Position numbers and translations under genes: made by a program
Notes under the pieces: model-generated
What the model was told of the DNA's origin: nothing
The model's database searches: none
The model's input: only the letters and a program-made list of their open reading frames with translations
Part shown: one piece after another, positions 10,111 through 21,734 of the stretch
Layout of the letters: every line of letters begins with the position of its first letter
Numbering within the stretch: position 1 is the first letter of the stretch
Source of the DNA: Carnegiea gigantea
Lineage: Eukaryota; Streptophyta; Magnoliopsida; Caryophyllales; Cactaceae
DNA: 64,000 nt
Assembly (NCBI GenBank): GCA_029747015.1
Contig: JAKOGI010000027.1
Coordinates: 1,272,001 to 1,336,000 of the forward strand
Reading direction: 5' to 3'

Positions 10111-10457
10111 TAGGCCCTGTTTGGCAAAAAGCTATTAGCTGTTAGCTGTTAGCTGTCAGCTGTTGACTGTTTGTATTAACCGTTAGCTATTAGCTGTTTG
10201 TATTAGCTGCTTGAATTAGCTATTTGTTAAAAAACTGTTTGATAAAATTAACTATTTCTGATAAAGTTGTGAGATAAAAAGCTAATTTTTCAAAAAACTC
10301 TTTCAGAAAGCTTATGAAATTAGCCTTTTCAAATTAGCTTTTTGGACCTGAAAAGCTCTTTCACCAAACACCCGGATTAGCTTTTTTGCTTGATCAAACA
10401 ACTAATTTTGATAAAAAAAAGCTCTTCAAAAAGCTGTTTGTCAAATACCCCCTTAAA
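10111..10457. mobile_element. hAT-type MITE
   Basis: Imperfect terminal inverted repeats (GGCCCTGTTTGGCAAA on the left and TTTGTCAAATACCCCC on the right) enclose many AGCTGTTAGCT-type subterminal repeats. This is the standard layout of plant hAT MITEs. The flanks share AAGGAAAATA (10098-10107, 10461-10470), suggesting insertion into, or duplication of, an older GGAAAAT-containing repeat. There is no coding capacity. Confidence 0.65.
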
Positions 10458-12090
10458 CCAAAGGAAAATATTTTCAATTTTCAAGCCCTGTAAGTTGACT
10501 TTTCATACTGAAGGATCCAAAATTCTTTTTTCTTACGCGTATTTTTTTTTTTTTGGGGTAGGTAACTATGCAGAATTTAGATTTTTCAGCTTAGGCCTTT
10601 CAAGTTGCTTCTCTTTTTGTCTAGTACACATTTATATAGAATATAAGCATGTGCGTCCGCATGCGTGTGCTTTGAGGTGGGGCGAGGTTGATGAGCTTGG
10701 CTCAGGGCAGGGACGGAGCTATGTTGGGTCACGTGTGGTCAAGCGGCACCGCTTAAATTTAAAAAAAAATCTGTTAGTTGTGTAAAAAAGCTTAAAATAA
10801 TTACATATATGTATAATTTTTACCTGTCTAAATGCATTGGGAAGAACTTGTTTTGTTGGTTTGATGGGCGTATGAAATCAGCTTATGGTAGGGGTTGTGC
10901 ATCACATGTTCAAAGCTTTCCTGCGCTAGCTTTTCACTTGAAAGTTCTTTTCTGTTTTTGGCCCCAAGTTTTTGAATTAGACCACACAAGCCGCAACTCG
11001 ACTCCATACCATAATTCTTAATTTCAGCCCACAGAAATAGAAATCCACAGTTGCCCACACTCATGCCCGTCGCCCACTACTAGGCGTGATAACTGACAAA
11101 TGCCCACTATTATTGCTTATTTTAAGGATGATCTTTTTAAAACAATATCGAATGATAGTATCCTGTATCGCTTTCAAGATATGAAGGCTCATTGAGGACA
11201 ATTGTTTTGATTGTATTAGCTTTGTAATTTCGTTGTTATAATTAATGTTAAATTTCAAATTCCAAATCACATGTGTGTTTAAACCCTAATCCGCTTGATT
11301 GTGGCTCATGTCAACCATGTTTGATACTTTTGGATGAGCTTTACCTGCATTAGTTTTGGGAGGGGGGTGGAGAAGATCAAGAGGAGGAGAGAACGAGAAA
11401 GAGACAGAAAATAATGAGGTTGTGGGAAGATGATAGATATGCATATGAATAATGGCAAAAATGAAAGGGGAAAGTAAAATGTCCATATTTGTCAAACACC
11501 AGAAAATCACCACAACAAATTTGTTCTCCATGAAAATCATTTTCAGAGAAAATGGTTATCTCCTCCACACATGTACACATGCACGCATATGCACATACGC
11601 ACACACACATGCACCACACGCGTGCATATGTCCATATATACGTACATATGTGTTTACGTTTGTGTGTGTATAATTTTCACAGTTCAAGTCATCGTTATGG
11701 CACAACAAGTTAAGTTTTCTGAAATTTGGTCATATAAATTAGTATACTAATCAAAGAGTAGACTCATAAATAATTATCATTCGCGTAAGTTCCGAAAACT
11801 AATTAGCCAAAACACAATGGATCCAAATATAAATTTTTTTTTTAATGCTAACACATCCAAAGTACGGTCTCCAGACTCACCACATTTACAAAGAAAAAAC
11901 ATGATTCAAAAGCATGGTTGCTTTGCATGAAGTAACACGGTGAAGTGGGGCTAGCGTGGGTTAGGCCCAAAAATCTCCCCTTAGCTTTCAAGTACGGCCA
12001 TTATACATCATCTAGGTAAACTACCTAACGGGCACCCGCAGAGTTTATAAGCCTACTGCGGAATTTGACAACTAGCGTTCTGAATTTATT
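10458..12090. other. Intergenic stretch with purine/pyrimidine alternating repeat
   Basis: No gene is supported. A (CA)/(TG)-rich, Z-DNA-like tract with ATGCAC and ACACAC units lies at about 11570-11670. A T-run lies near 10540. The ORFs here have no family resemblance. Confidence 0.4.
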
Positions 12091-12094
12091 ACAA

Positions 12095-12340
12095 TTACTT
12101 ATTCTTAGTAATATTTAATAATTTTAGCACGGTGCACCATTATTCAGTATTATTCAAAATATTCAATACAATTTAGCAACATTAATCACAACACAACACA
12201 ATTAGTCCTTAATATTATAAACCAGTACAACATAATTCAGTGCAATTCATTATGATTTAGCACAACTCAGTAACTTTTAGCAGATTTCAGTATGCTTCAA
12301 CAAAAGCACAAATAGTCCAAAAGAACATGCTCAATAACAA
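12095..12340. mobile_element. MITE-like repeat, ATTCAG-rich family, copy 1
   Basis: It contains clustered ATTCAGTA, TTTAGCA and CAACACAA units and an end sequence AAAAGAACATGC that recurs at 24722-24930. A related block is at 48255-48375. The short subterminal-type repeats and dispersed copies suggest a hAT-like MITE. Exact termini are not resolved. Confidence 0.4.
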
Positions 12341-12708
12341 CTTGATTCCAAGGATAACCTGAACAATGGTATAAATATTGTACCGTACCGCACTGATGCT
12401 AGCTGAAGCTTACCATATCAGCCAAAAAAAGGTATAAACTATTGTCTTATTTTGCACTGATCAAATGCCGATCAATTAGTGCAGTGTAGACTGTGCTAAC
12501 TAGTACCAAACATTGCCGATAATACCAGCCTAATCCTGCCAAATACCACATGGTACTCAAAAAGTCAAATAAAATTTTTTATTTTTTATTTTTTGAAATT
12601 CAAAACTGTATGAATCCAAGAAACGATAATGTTGGTGAAAAACGGTAGGATATTTATAACTTTTTGGACGAGATTGACCATATCTTTATTGCATTTAGCC
12701 ATGGTATT

Positions 12709-13334
12709 TGTTGGGATTTGTCCCAAATTCCTTCGCCGAAGATTATTGCTTGGCACCCAAGGCTCAAGTTGTGCAGTTGAATATATTTTATTTATGGAAA
12801 TTATATTATTTTCATATTTTGTATTTAATATCTTTTTCCCTTTCTGTAAAGATTGTGTTTGGTGGTTAAGACATATGTTGGCGGTTAGGGTTAAACTCTT
12901 GGTACCTTTTGGGCTTCTCTATAAATACTAGGTTGTTTAACCTTATTTGAGAGGGGGCATTAGGCGTTGGCCTCTTGGAGCGGGGCATCCGGGAGTGCCT
13001 CTCGGCACTTCCCTTTTCTATTCCACATTTTGTTGAGAGTTAGTATTGAGAGATTTTCGTTGTAGTTGATCTCTTCATTGGGCGTTTGCTTTGAGATCTT
13101 TATCTCTCTTATTGATCTCTTCCTTAAGCGTTTGCTTTGAGATCGTTTTGTACTCACTCATATTATAGTGGATTTTGTATCATTGTTGCCGCCCGTGGTT
13201 TTCTCCCGATTTGGGTTTCCACGTAAAAAATCATGTGCCCTGTTCTATCTTTTTCGTTCTTGTTTTATATTCTCCAATATCTAAATCATCCTATCGCTTC
13301 CGCTATTATTATTGCTCTAATATTATTCCTAACA
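12709..13334 (+). repeat. 5' LTR of the palindrome-ended Copia element
   Basis: It starts TGTTGGG, ends CCTAACA and has TATA box TATAAATA at 12920-12927. The last about 150 bases resemble the end of LTR-A, but U3 differs. The first about 80 bases also differ strongly from the U3 start at 14802, although ATGGAAATTATATTATTTTC is shared, so the two ends of this element come from different LTR subtypes. Confidence 0.8.
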
Positions 13335-13360
13335 AGTGGTATCAGAGTTTTGGTTATAGG

Positions 13361-14704
13361 ATGTCTTCTATCATGAAGGTAGATATTCAGAAATTCGATG
13401 GGGAGATTAGTTTTAATCTCTGGAAGGTGCAGATGAGAGCAGTTCTCATTCAGCACGGGTTGTGGAAGGTTCTGAAGGGACCTCACGTGAAACCTGAGAA
13501 GATGACAGAAGAACAGTGGGCTGAAGATGTGAAGAAGAGACGTGGGTCGCTGACGGAGGACGAATGGGAGGAATTGGAGCTGAAAGCGGTTTCAGCTATA
13601 CAGTTATGCTTGGCACCACATGTCCTGCGAGAGGTGCTTGATAAGACAACTGCGGTGGATCTTTGGGCTCGGCTGGAAGAACTCTACATGACGAAGAGTC
13701 TCGCCAACAAGATCTGTTTGAAGGAAAGGTTGTATACCTTTCGTATGGCTGAAGGTACCCCTGTCCAAAAGCATTTGAATGAGTTTAACTCTATTCTTAT
13801 TGACTTGGAGAGTCTAAATGTGAAAGTTGAGGATGAGGATAAGGCTATTTTGCTTGTTGTGTCGTTACCCGCTTCTTATAAACACTTTAAGGAGATTATA
13901 CTATATAGTAATTCTAATACTATATCGTTTGAAGATGTTAAGTCAAACCTGTTGTCTAAGGAGAAGTTTGATCTTGACATTCATGCTGATTCTGCTGAGG
14001 GATTAGCAGTAAGGGATACAACAACTGAAAAGGGGAACGGTAATAGGAGTAAGAACCGTTCTAAGTCTAAAAATCCTCATGCTGGTAAGATCTGTAATTA
14101 CTGTGGTAAATTGGGTCATATTGTTGCTAACTGTTGGAAACTGCAAAAGAAGAAGGAGAAAGAAGAAGATAATTCTAATGAGCATGCTGAAACTTTGTTT
14201 GCTGAATCTGATTCTGATGGTGACGTTCTATTTGCTACCTCTACTGAAAGGGTGAGTGATTCTGATTGGATTCTTGATTCTGGGTGTGCCTATCATATGT
14301 GTCCTCACAAGGATTGATTTTCAACATATGATCCGGTTGACTCAACTGTTGTTCACATGGACAATAATGCCCAATGTAATGTAACTGGAATCGGTACTGT
14401 TAAAATCAAGACCCATGATGGTGTTGTCAGGACATTATCGAATGTTCGTTACATTCCTGACTTAAAGCGTAACCTCATCTTGTTGGGCACCCTTGAATCC
14501 AAAGGGTGTAAATATTCAGCTGAAGGTGCAGTTCTGAAGGTCTCGAAGGGCAGTCGGATTTTACTGAAGGGTTTGAGGCAAGGAGGCTTCTATGTCTTGC
14601 AGGCATCTACTATGACAGGTTATATGAAGAAAGGTTCATATAAGTCATCTCCCAGAACTAAGTTCAAGCATTGCTTGGACTTAGTTGACGTACACAGCCA
14701 CTGA
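13361..14704 (+). pseudogene. Copia gag plus truncated protease, one in-frame stop
   Basis: ATG at 13361. The frame is better preserved than that of its sister at 3049-4391: Gag core, a complete CCHC knuckle (CNYCGKLGHIVANC) and the protease motif WILDSGCAYHMC are all in one frame. A single TGA at 14315-14317 replaces the TGG tryptophan found in the sister, and reading continues in frame to a natural stop at 14704. The protein ends with the pol-tail residues KFKHCLDLV, using the same deletion junction as the sister copy. If the TGA arose late, the family ancestor would have encoded a roughly 447-residue Gag-protease protein. Confidence 0.85.
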
Positions 14705-14755
14705 GAACCCTTCGGGGCATTGCCCCTTGGGGGGCGTCACCCTTCGGGGTGCGAT
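14705..14755 (+). other. Conserved tandem hairpins upstream of the polypurine tract
   Basis: Just after the stop codon lie CCC-TTCG-GGG (14708-14717), GGGGC-ATT-GCCCC (14714-14726, mutually exclusive with the first) and CACCC-TTCG-GGGTG (14738-14751). Two of these have UUCG tetraloops. The sister element has equivalent hairpins at 4401-4413 and 4425-4438. A packaging or dimerisation role in the RNA is speculative. Confidence 0.5.
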
Positions 14756-14801
14756 GACAGTGATCGAGAGATAGTGTTGGATTTTGGTCCAAGGTGGAGA
14801 T

Positions 14802-14983
14802 TGTTGGATTTATGGCCCAAATCCCTTTTACTGGCTACTTGGAATCTAAGATCATATTGTGTGTTTGAGATCTTCTATATTATGGAAATTATATTATTTT
14901 CATAATATAGAAGATCTCAAACACACAATATGATCTTAGATTTCAAGTAGCCGGTAAAAGGGATTTGGGCCATAAACCCAACA
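14802..14983. repeat. 182-bp near-perfect palindrome (fold-back U3)
   Basis: The left arm is 14802-14884 and the right arm 14901-14983, with a 16-bp AT-rich centre that is itself quasi-palindromic. By eye there are 3 mismatches in 83 paired positions, all transitions. The left arm begins exactly one base after the purine tract, where U3 should begin. The right arm ends CCCAACA, the reverse complement of an LTR start. Transcription through it would give a long hairpin RNA. Confidence 0.85.
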
Positions 14984-14988
14984 GTATT

Positions 14989-16635
14989 CGTAGTTTCATG
15001 CAATATTAACTTAAATCAGGGCGTAAACAAGTGTTTAGAAGTGGGGTGGTGGGAATTAACATCATGCATATATTAAGTTTAGGAAATTCGGGCATAGATA
15101 ATTCACTTTTAAAGGGCACTAGATAAAAATATATCAATTTTTTTATACGCCAATAGTTTGATCTTTAAGATATTTTTTGACAAATTTTTATTAATTTTCA
15201 AACACTTTGATTTATGGGGAAGTTGATGTATCGGATGGGTTAGAACTCACTGAATTGTGGTTTTGCCCTTGTTGTTATGAGAGGTTTTCTACGTAAATTT
15301 TACGTTGTTTTCTCTTCTTTACATGTGTGTGTTAGTGTGTGCGTGTGTTTGTGTGCTTGTGAATGTGGCACATGCTCACCAACTGTTTCAACCCAACCGT
15401 TCTGGAATGCAAGTTACCGATATGGGTGAAAATGAAATTGATCGAGGAAAAGCAGAAGTCGACAATACAATTTATAGTAATTAGGGTTGATTTGCAATCT
15501 CATTCTACTAGCTTTTAATCTGTGTCTATCAAAATCAACTTGTCTACAATACAAGGTAGGTAAACGATAAGATTTAATCACATCACACCCAACGTACAGT
15601 CTAAGTGTACGTGTTTCAGAGTATAACTTTCATGAAATCTAATATGCTCAATCTTGGCTACCTAAATATTGAGTTGATACTCAAACATTATCAAAGTAGA
15701 TATCTTAAATCTAAGACAAATGATGTTAACCACACTCAAACTAAAATCCGCAATAGATATAAATTAATCCGATAAATTTAAATTGACTGACTCGAATTTT
15801 TTACTTTAATTATATATATTTCGTTAACTTGAATTTATTCATAATTAATTTAAAATGTACTCGAATTCAAATTGAATCACCAATTTGCCATTGGGAGAGA
15901 GAGAGGGAGGGGGATGAGGGCGCGCTGAATTAATTCCATGGTTTTTGTCAACTAGTAAGCAGTGCCATTGAGGGCTGCCTGCTGCATACATATTCCCGTG
16001 ATCATTATCTGTTTATTCCAAAACAAAATCAAATAAATAAATAAACGAAAACAAAAATAAATGCCTGGGAATTTTCTCGCATGCACACGAGGACATCACG
16101 TGGGCACCCACCCTGTCTATTCTCAATGAAAATGGCTACTTCTTCTTTTTTTCCATTTGCAATTTTCTTTCACCCGGTAAATAAGTCATCAACAAAATCA
16201 AAATCTATATTCTAACCATACTTTTGGACCAATTATTCCTCAATTGCCCATTTTCAAATAATAATAATGATGATGATGATTTTAACAAGTTAGTTTCTAC
16301 TTTTTTTATTGCATAATTTTTCAATTTAAATTAAAATTTGTCTTTTACTTGTATATGTGAAATATTCATACTTCATTTTAAGCCAACTAATGAAGTCTTG
16401 TCTTCATAATTAGAACGATTTATAAAGTATTAATTGATATTATACTTCTTTTCAATTCCAAAAGAATGCAGGCAAATACAAATATGTACATGGATTGTTA
16501 GGTTCGTAACTCAATTCAACTCATAAAACATAAAATTTGAAGGTTAACATATATAACTTGATTTACTACTTATAGTAATGAGACTAATTTATTAGTATTT
16601 CTTAGTTCATTTTCTGCTGCTTATATTTAGTCTTT
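14989..16635. other. AT-rich intergenic DNA
   Basis: No gene supported. It has minor simple-sequence patches, such as GTGTGT near 15330, GAGAGAGG near 15897 and ATGATG near 16267. Confidence 0.4.
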
Positions 16636-16639
16636 TTTT

Positions 16640-16715
16640 GTAAACTGTTTTCACAATTTTTTTTTTTGTGGGTCACTTGGAATCAGCTTCTCTATAGGTG
16701 GTGGTGATGGTGGTG
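16640..16715 (+). mobile_element. 3' end fragment of an RTE-type LINE or matching SINE
   Basis: The segment TGTTTTCACAA followed by TTTGTGGGTCACTTGGAATC and AGCTTCTCTATAGG closely matches the 3' UTR of the RTE LINE at 59740-59790. It ends in GGTGATGGTGGTG in place of the (TTG)n tail. It is probably a severely 5'-truncated copy or the tail of a SINE sharing that 3' end. Confidence 0.5.
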
Positions 16716-19700
16716 TAGTAATGAGACTTATTTAAAGGCGGCAAAGCAACCGAAATTAAATTGGCCAAGTTCCAACTATCATTCTCTCCACATTTTGACC
16801 CAAGTTGGTTCTAATTAAGCGTATAGTAGTCTACCTACCTTTCCGACACAATCTCATTCTTCTCACAATTTGATCAACTGGTTAAATTTGGTCTGGAATA
16901 TACTGGCCCGCCGGTCACCACCACCGCACAGTACTAACCAATAGGGGCTAATAAGGTCAAGTGTGGAGCTGGCCGGAGCTAGGAGAAAAAGGGTCAGGTC
17001 AAGTCAGGTCAAGATCATTATCAGATGAGTTGGGAGGGGGGTGTTGGTTGTTGTTAAGCCTGTTAAATGTGTGACTGTGTAGGGACTATCAAAAGCAATG
17101 TTTGGTCCCCTACCCCTCTTCAATTCAATTCTCTTCAAAACTAATCAATTAATTTACATTGTAGTCAGATTAATCAGGCTGCATGTATGGGGGTAGACCC
17201 AATTGAGAGCGAGTGAGATAGTGACCTCACCTCATAATGATCCTCATGCATGGAACCCACCCTCGCTCATTTCTTCCTTTGTTTACATGATCTTTTTCTA
17301 CCCTTGTACATACTATTGACAACATCTATATTTACCTATAGAGACATGCATAAGGAGCATCTTTGGTGATAATTAAATTTTACTGGGTTTGGCCAATTTT
17401 ACATTTTAAATTTGAAATTTTATCTTAGATTTCACTTTGTTTTAAATTTTGGTTGTGTTCGAGATTGGTATGAAATTAATTACATATAGATCATTATTGG
17501 GTTAGATAATTGGATCAAATTAAGTTATTTTTATACAATTTAGTTTTTTTTTTAAAAAAAAGAGAAAGGATTAGTAGTACTAAATGTAGGCCACCAAGCC
17601 TGTAAGACTTTGATTTAAGATGTTTTTGGATGAAATTCATCGATGAATATCTTGTCATTATTGAAACTTGAAAGTAAATGTGACAATATTAATGTGGATG
17701 TCATCGGATCCTCCCTTTGCACGGCATAAAAATTTTCGTTCTACCAAAAATAAAAATCTATGCAAAACACATGTCAATCATATTGGATATCGTTTGCTAT
17801 GCACTTCTAAAATTTAAAATCTTATTGAGTCAGATAAAATGATCATGATCGGCCATGTGTTTGGGCAAAAAATAAAAAGAATAAAAATATGAACAATTAT
17901 TTTTTTCCAATCAATCAAACAAGTATCAGTGTGGGTGGACCGGTCAATTAATTAGCTATCAAAAAATCTATAAATTATGGGAGAGATTTAAATTTAAATT
18001 TTCCATTACTATATTAATCTCTATATATATTTTTATATATAAATAAACACTAAGATTGATGAGGGAAGAAGAAGAATGAAAAATTTTTGCAATTAATACA
18101 TGCATGAAACATATGGTATATATACATAACTTAAAATAATTTGTGCATGACTCAACTACCTTGATAACTGTAGAACATTCTTCCCACACGGTGACAACAT
18201 GCATTGATTATAGTTGGTAATTAAATGGGAGCAAAGGGTCTTAATAAATGTGGTTATGGTTCCACTTACCGTCATTGATTCCCAGGATATTTATTTCAAT
18301 TTTACAATAATTATTTTGCACAAGTCAATTTCATACAGTGGTCCAAACATCTTGGCCGGTGACCGTGACATGATGCAGCAATTTATGGCCAAAAAAGTTG
18401 AATTTCAAGCCTAGGCCATATCGTGTATATTGTATGTGACCTACGTTGTACTGATTAAGATAAAGAAGTGTATATTAGCCATTAAGTTCTATTGATTAAG
18501 ATTAGTGTTTGTCCCTAATGTGAAGAAAGGTTCATTTTGGAAAGATATTATATTTTTATTATTTTTTATTTTTATTTTTATTTTTATTTTTTGGATGTGA
18601 ACACAGGTTTGTAGGCCATTTAAGCTGTCTTTAACCTATGAAGAACGTATACTTCTCGTAGGTGTCGTGTCTTGTATTGGATACATATTGGATAACAGCA
18701 TGACGTTCACACTCATTGGACATGTATTTGACAACGTAACACACTGAAAATTAAAAAAGTTTCAAATTTACCGGTGTTGGAGACACAAAGTCGACTGTGC
18801 CAAACATAGTTAATGATGTTGTAGGTTGTTCTTTTGTTTTATTATTTCTAATATAAACTAGTGTTTCGATATCCGTGTGATGCACAGAAAATATAATAAG
18901 TTTTTAATTGTAGTAACTGCTGCTTGTAAGAATTACAAAGTTATTTAGCAACCACGTCTTGATCATGAGAAACTATCAAGAAAAAATTTACGATGTCTTA
19001 AAATGTACTCTAATTAACTTAATGAATATTTCTAGTAACAATTTTTATACTGTAACTAATTTCTTTGTAAGAAAATTAAGATAGTACAAAAAGTTATCCA
19101 GTTTTGATAAAAAATTTAGTATCATACTAAAATTGTAATATTTAATTTTTTCATGATAATTAGAAAATATTAATGAAGATCAAAGTATTAATCATACTTT
19201 TAATAATGGTCATAAATGCATTTTTAATTAAATAATACAATTATAGTTAAAAAATAATTAGATATAGAATTAAATAATTAAATATATTTTTAACAGTCAT
19301 AAATGTGAAAAATTATTTGTGCTAAAGTGAAGATAATCTTGTCATCAAAAAATTGCTAATACTCACTTGGAGTCTTGTCCTCTAAAAATTTTAAAGTCAT
19401 ATGTTGCGCTTTCACATATGATAGTGAGAGCATATGCTAAAGGTAAGATAATCTTACTACCAATTAATTCCTGATACTGGCTTGGAGTCTTATACTCTAA
19501 AAATTGAAACCGAATACCATTTAGTGGCAATATATTGGTAGTATGATCTTGTATATAAAAGATTTGTAACTATGATTGTATTATATTTAATATCTCTAAT
19601 ATTTCATATTTCATATTTATATTTATATTCAAATAGTTAGGAAAATAACAGTAATAATGACAATCCAACATCTTTTATTATTTCCTGATAATAATAATTA

Positions 19701-19775
19701 TATCTTTATAATAAATAAGATATAGAATATATGTATGTGACTATGTGTTTTTATGATGTTCCATATTGGTTGCCA
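16716..19775. other. AT-rich intergenic DNA
   Basis: No gene supported. A sequence like ACTAGTGTTTCGATATCCGTG (18858-18877), seen at the ends of some plant Helitron-like repeats, is followed by AT-rich DNA. A diverged duplication of CTTGGAGTCTT plus CTCTAAAAATT occurs at about 19375-19395 and 19482-19504. Confidence 0.35.
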
Positions 19776-19779
19776 AATT

Positions 19780-20395
19780 TTGGGTAAAAATTGAAAACTT
19801 AACATGCACAATAACTTAACTGTAATCAATGTATCTATTTTATTATAGTATAATGCAGTATCTTAGGTAATATTAGGAGTAGTTTTAGTAATATAGTATA
19901 CTAAATTATCATAATTGAATATTGTCACTCTTTTTTTGGGGGGTTCTTGTAAAGTAAGTCTTCAAATTATAGTTGACTTTATAAAATCTTTTTTTGGAAA
20001 GAAAATCTGTCAAACGCAATTAACTAGTTTGTATTTTTTAAAAAATAAAAATTATTAATTATCTTTGAAATTTTGTGGGAGTGACATGGACCAAAAATTT
20101 AGAGGAAAAAATTTGAAACCAAACACGTACAATAGAATTTTCATAATTAGTGTATTCATTTCATTATCGCATAATGTAATATTTTTGGCGATATTGAAGG
20201 TAATGTTAGCAACATAATATAATAAATTATCATAGTTAAACATTGTCTTTTTTTTTTCTTGTAAAGAAAATCTTGTAAATTGTAATTAACTTTATAATAT
20301 CTTTTTTTGAAAAAAATGCTCTATATATAATTAACTAACGTATATATAAAAAACTATTAATTATTTTAGAAATTTTGTGAGAGTGTCATATGTCT
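19780..20395 (+). repeat. Diverged tandem duplication, about 300-bp unit
   Basis: Two successive units (about 19780-20085 and 20086-20395) share the same order of blocks: ATAATGCAGTAT / ATAATGTAATAT, AAATTATCATA, CTTGTAAAG, TAACTTTATAA, and GAAATTTTGTG followed by GAGTG and CAT. The divergence indicates an old duplication. Confidence 0.55.
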
Positions 20396-20408
20396 AAAAT
20401 CTTGTTTT

Positions 20409-20411
<3 letters not shown>

Positions 20412-20483
<72 letters not shown>
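20412..20483. repeat. (AT)n microsatellite
   Basis: About 36 uninterrupted AT/TA dinucleotides, directly after the tandem duplication. Length is likely to vary between individuals. Confidence 0.95.
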
Positions 20484-20486
<3 letters not shown>

Positions 20487-21720
20487 CTACTCCATTGTTG
20501 GTCTCTATTTTATGCATATTTAATTTATTGTCATAGAATACAATTTGTCTCGTTTTAACGCTTTAAATACTTACGCATTAGTACAATACTAAATTAAGGA
20601 TTATATTTTCAGGTTCTATAATAAAATTAGTTCATAGATTTTATTGCTTTACTTTCACGAATGTACTTCGCTCTTTTTATATTTTTTAAAAAATAAAAAT
20701 ATATTCCATAACATTAGTAGTTGTAAATTTAATTTTATAGATTTTAACAATTAGATATGTCCATCTTATGTTCATGTCCCAATTAAAATTTAAAAAATTG
20801 ATGTTTCCTGTGTCCGTATCATGTCATACAAATGTCACAGTACCAATATTTATGCATAATAACTTTTAACATATTTGATACTTCACATGAAGGAATAAGA
20901 GAGTGTCGTATATATATACAAGAGGATGACGGATGATTTATACGTTTGGAGAAATACTATGGTCTCTCCTAAAAGAGACTCATACACAATTTAAAATTAT
21001 GAAGATGTTATAATCAAATTAATTTTTTAAAGCACGATAAGTTGATAAACTAACCAAATCTGTTCATTAAAGTCAATTATTTCAATTGGATACTCGATCC
21101 ATTAAATTTAATATGCCCTTTTGTATTGCTTATATAAACTTACCACCTTAAAAGTTCACCAATTTTGAAGTAAGTTGTATTAGGAAAATATATAACAATT
21201 AAATACAAATTGATTATCAATCCTCCAATTTATTTCCATAAAAGAAGATCTTTAATGCTAAGACATATATCAATCTGTATTTGACTGAGTTGATTGTTAT
21301 TAATTACACATGTCATATGATAAATCTTCTAATTGACATTTAAATAGAAAAATCAAAGTTTAATACCTAACTTTCAAAGATAGCTTACACTTTATACCAA
21401 TAGGTTTGGAATTTCGACCCATGACAATCCCGTAGGGATATGGTTGATTAGCCAAGAACAAACTTACAAGCGCTGCACGTGTTTGAGTAAGGCCTCTAAG
21501 AGACAAGGAATGACTAATGACCATACTCTCACCATATATGTAGGAGATATGATTGGAAATCTACATGTGATTTAAATCCCATGTTGGTATGAATGCGTAT
21601 GCATAAAGGTTGTATTTTCTTTTTCTTTTTTTTTTTGTGGTGGGAGTTTACCTTTTGTGTATCGGACTACTAATTCATAGTAGATCAGAGCATTTTTTTC
21701 GATGACAGGCTCCTTCAAAT
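20484..21720. other. AT-rich intergenic DNA
   Basis: No gene or repeat family could be supported. Confidence 0.35.
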
Positions 21721-21734
21721 AGTTGAGTCAAATT

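Larger units (their letters stand above)
12709..14983 (+). mobile_element. Gag-only Copia element whose 3' LTR is a palindrome
   Basis: The order is 5' LTR (12709-13334), PBS (TGGTATCAGAGT, 13337-13348), gag/protease remnant (13361-14704), two RNA hairpins, purine tract AAGGTGGAGA (14791-14800), then a 182-bp inverted repeat (14802-14983) in place of the 3' LTR. Perfect GTATT duplications (12704-12708 and 14984-14988) flank the whole unit, so the palindrome was part of the molecule that integrated. It carries the same internal pol deletion as the element at 2446-5453. It lacks pol and depends on an autonomous relative. Confidence 0.8.

Noticed and set aside
18858..18890. Helitron end (ACTAGTGTTTCGATATCCGTG)
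   Set aside because: Only a loose resemblance; no CTRR 3' end with a hairpin was found nearby.
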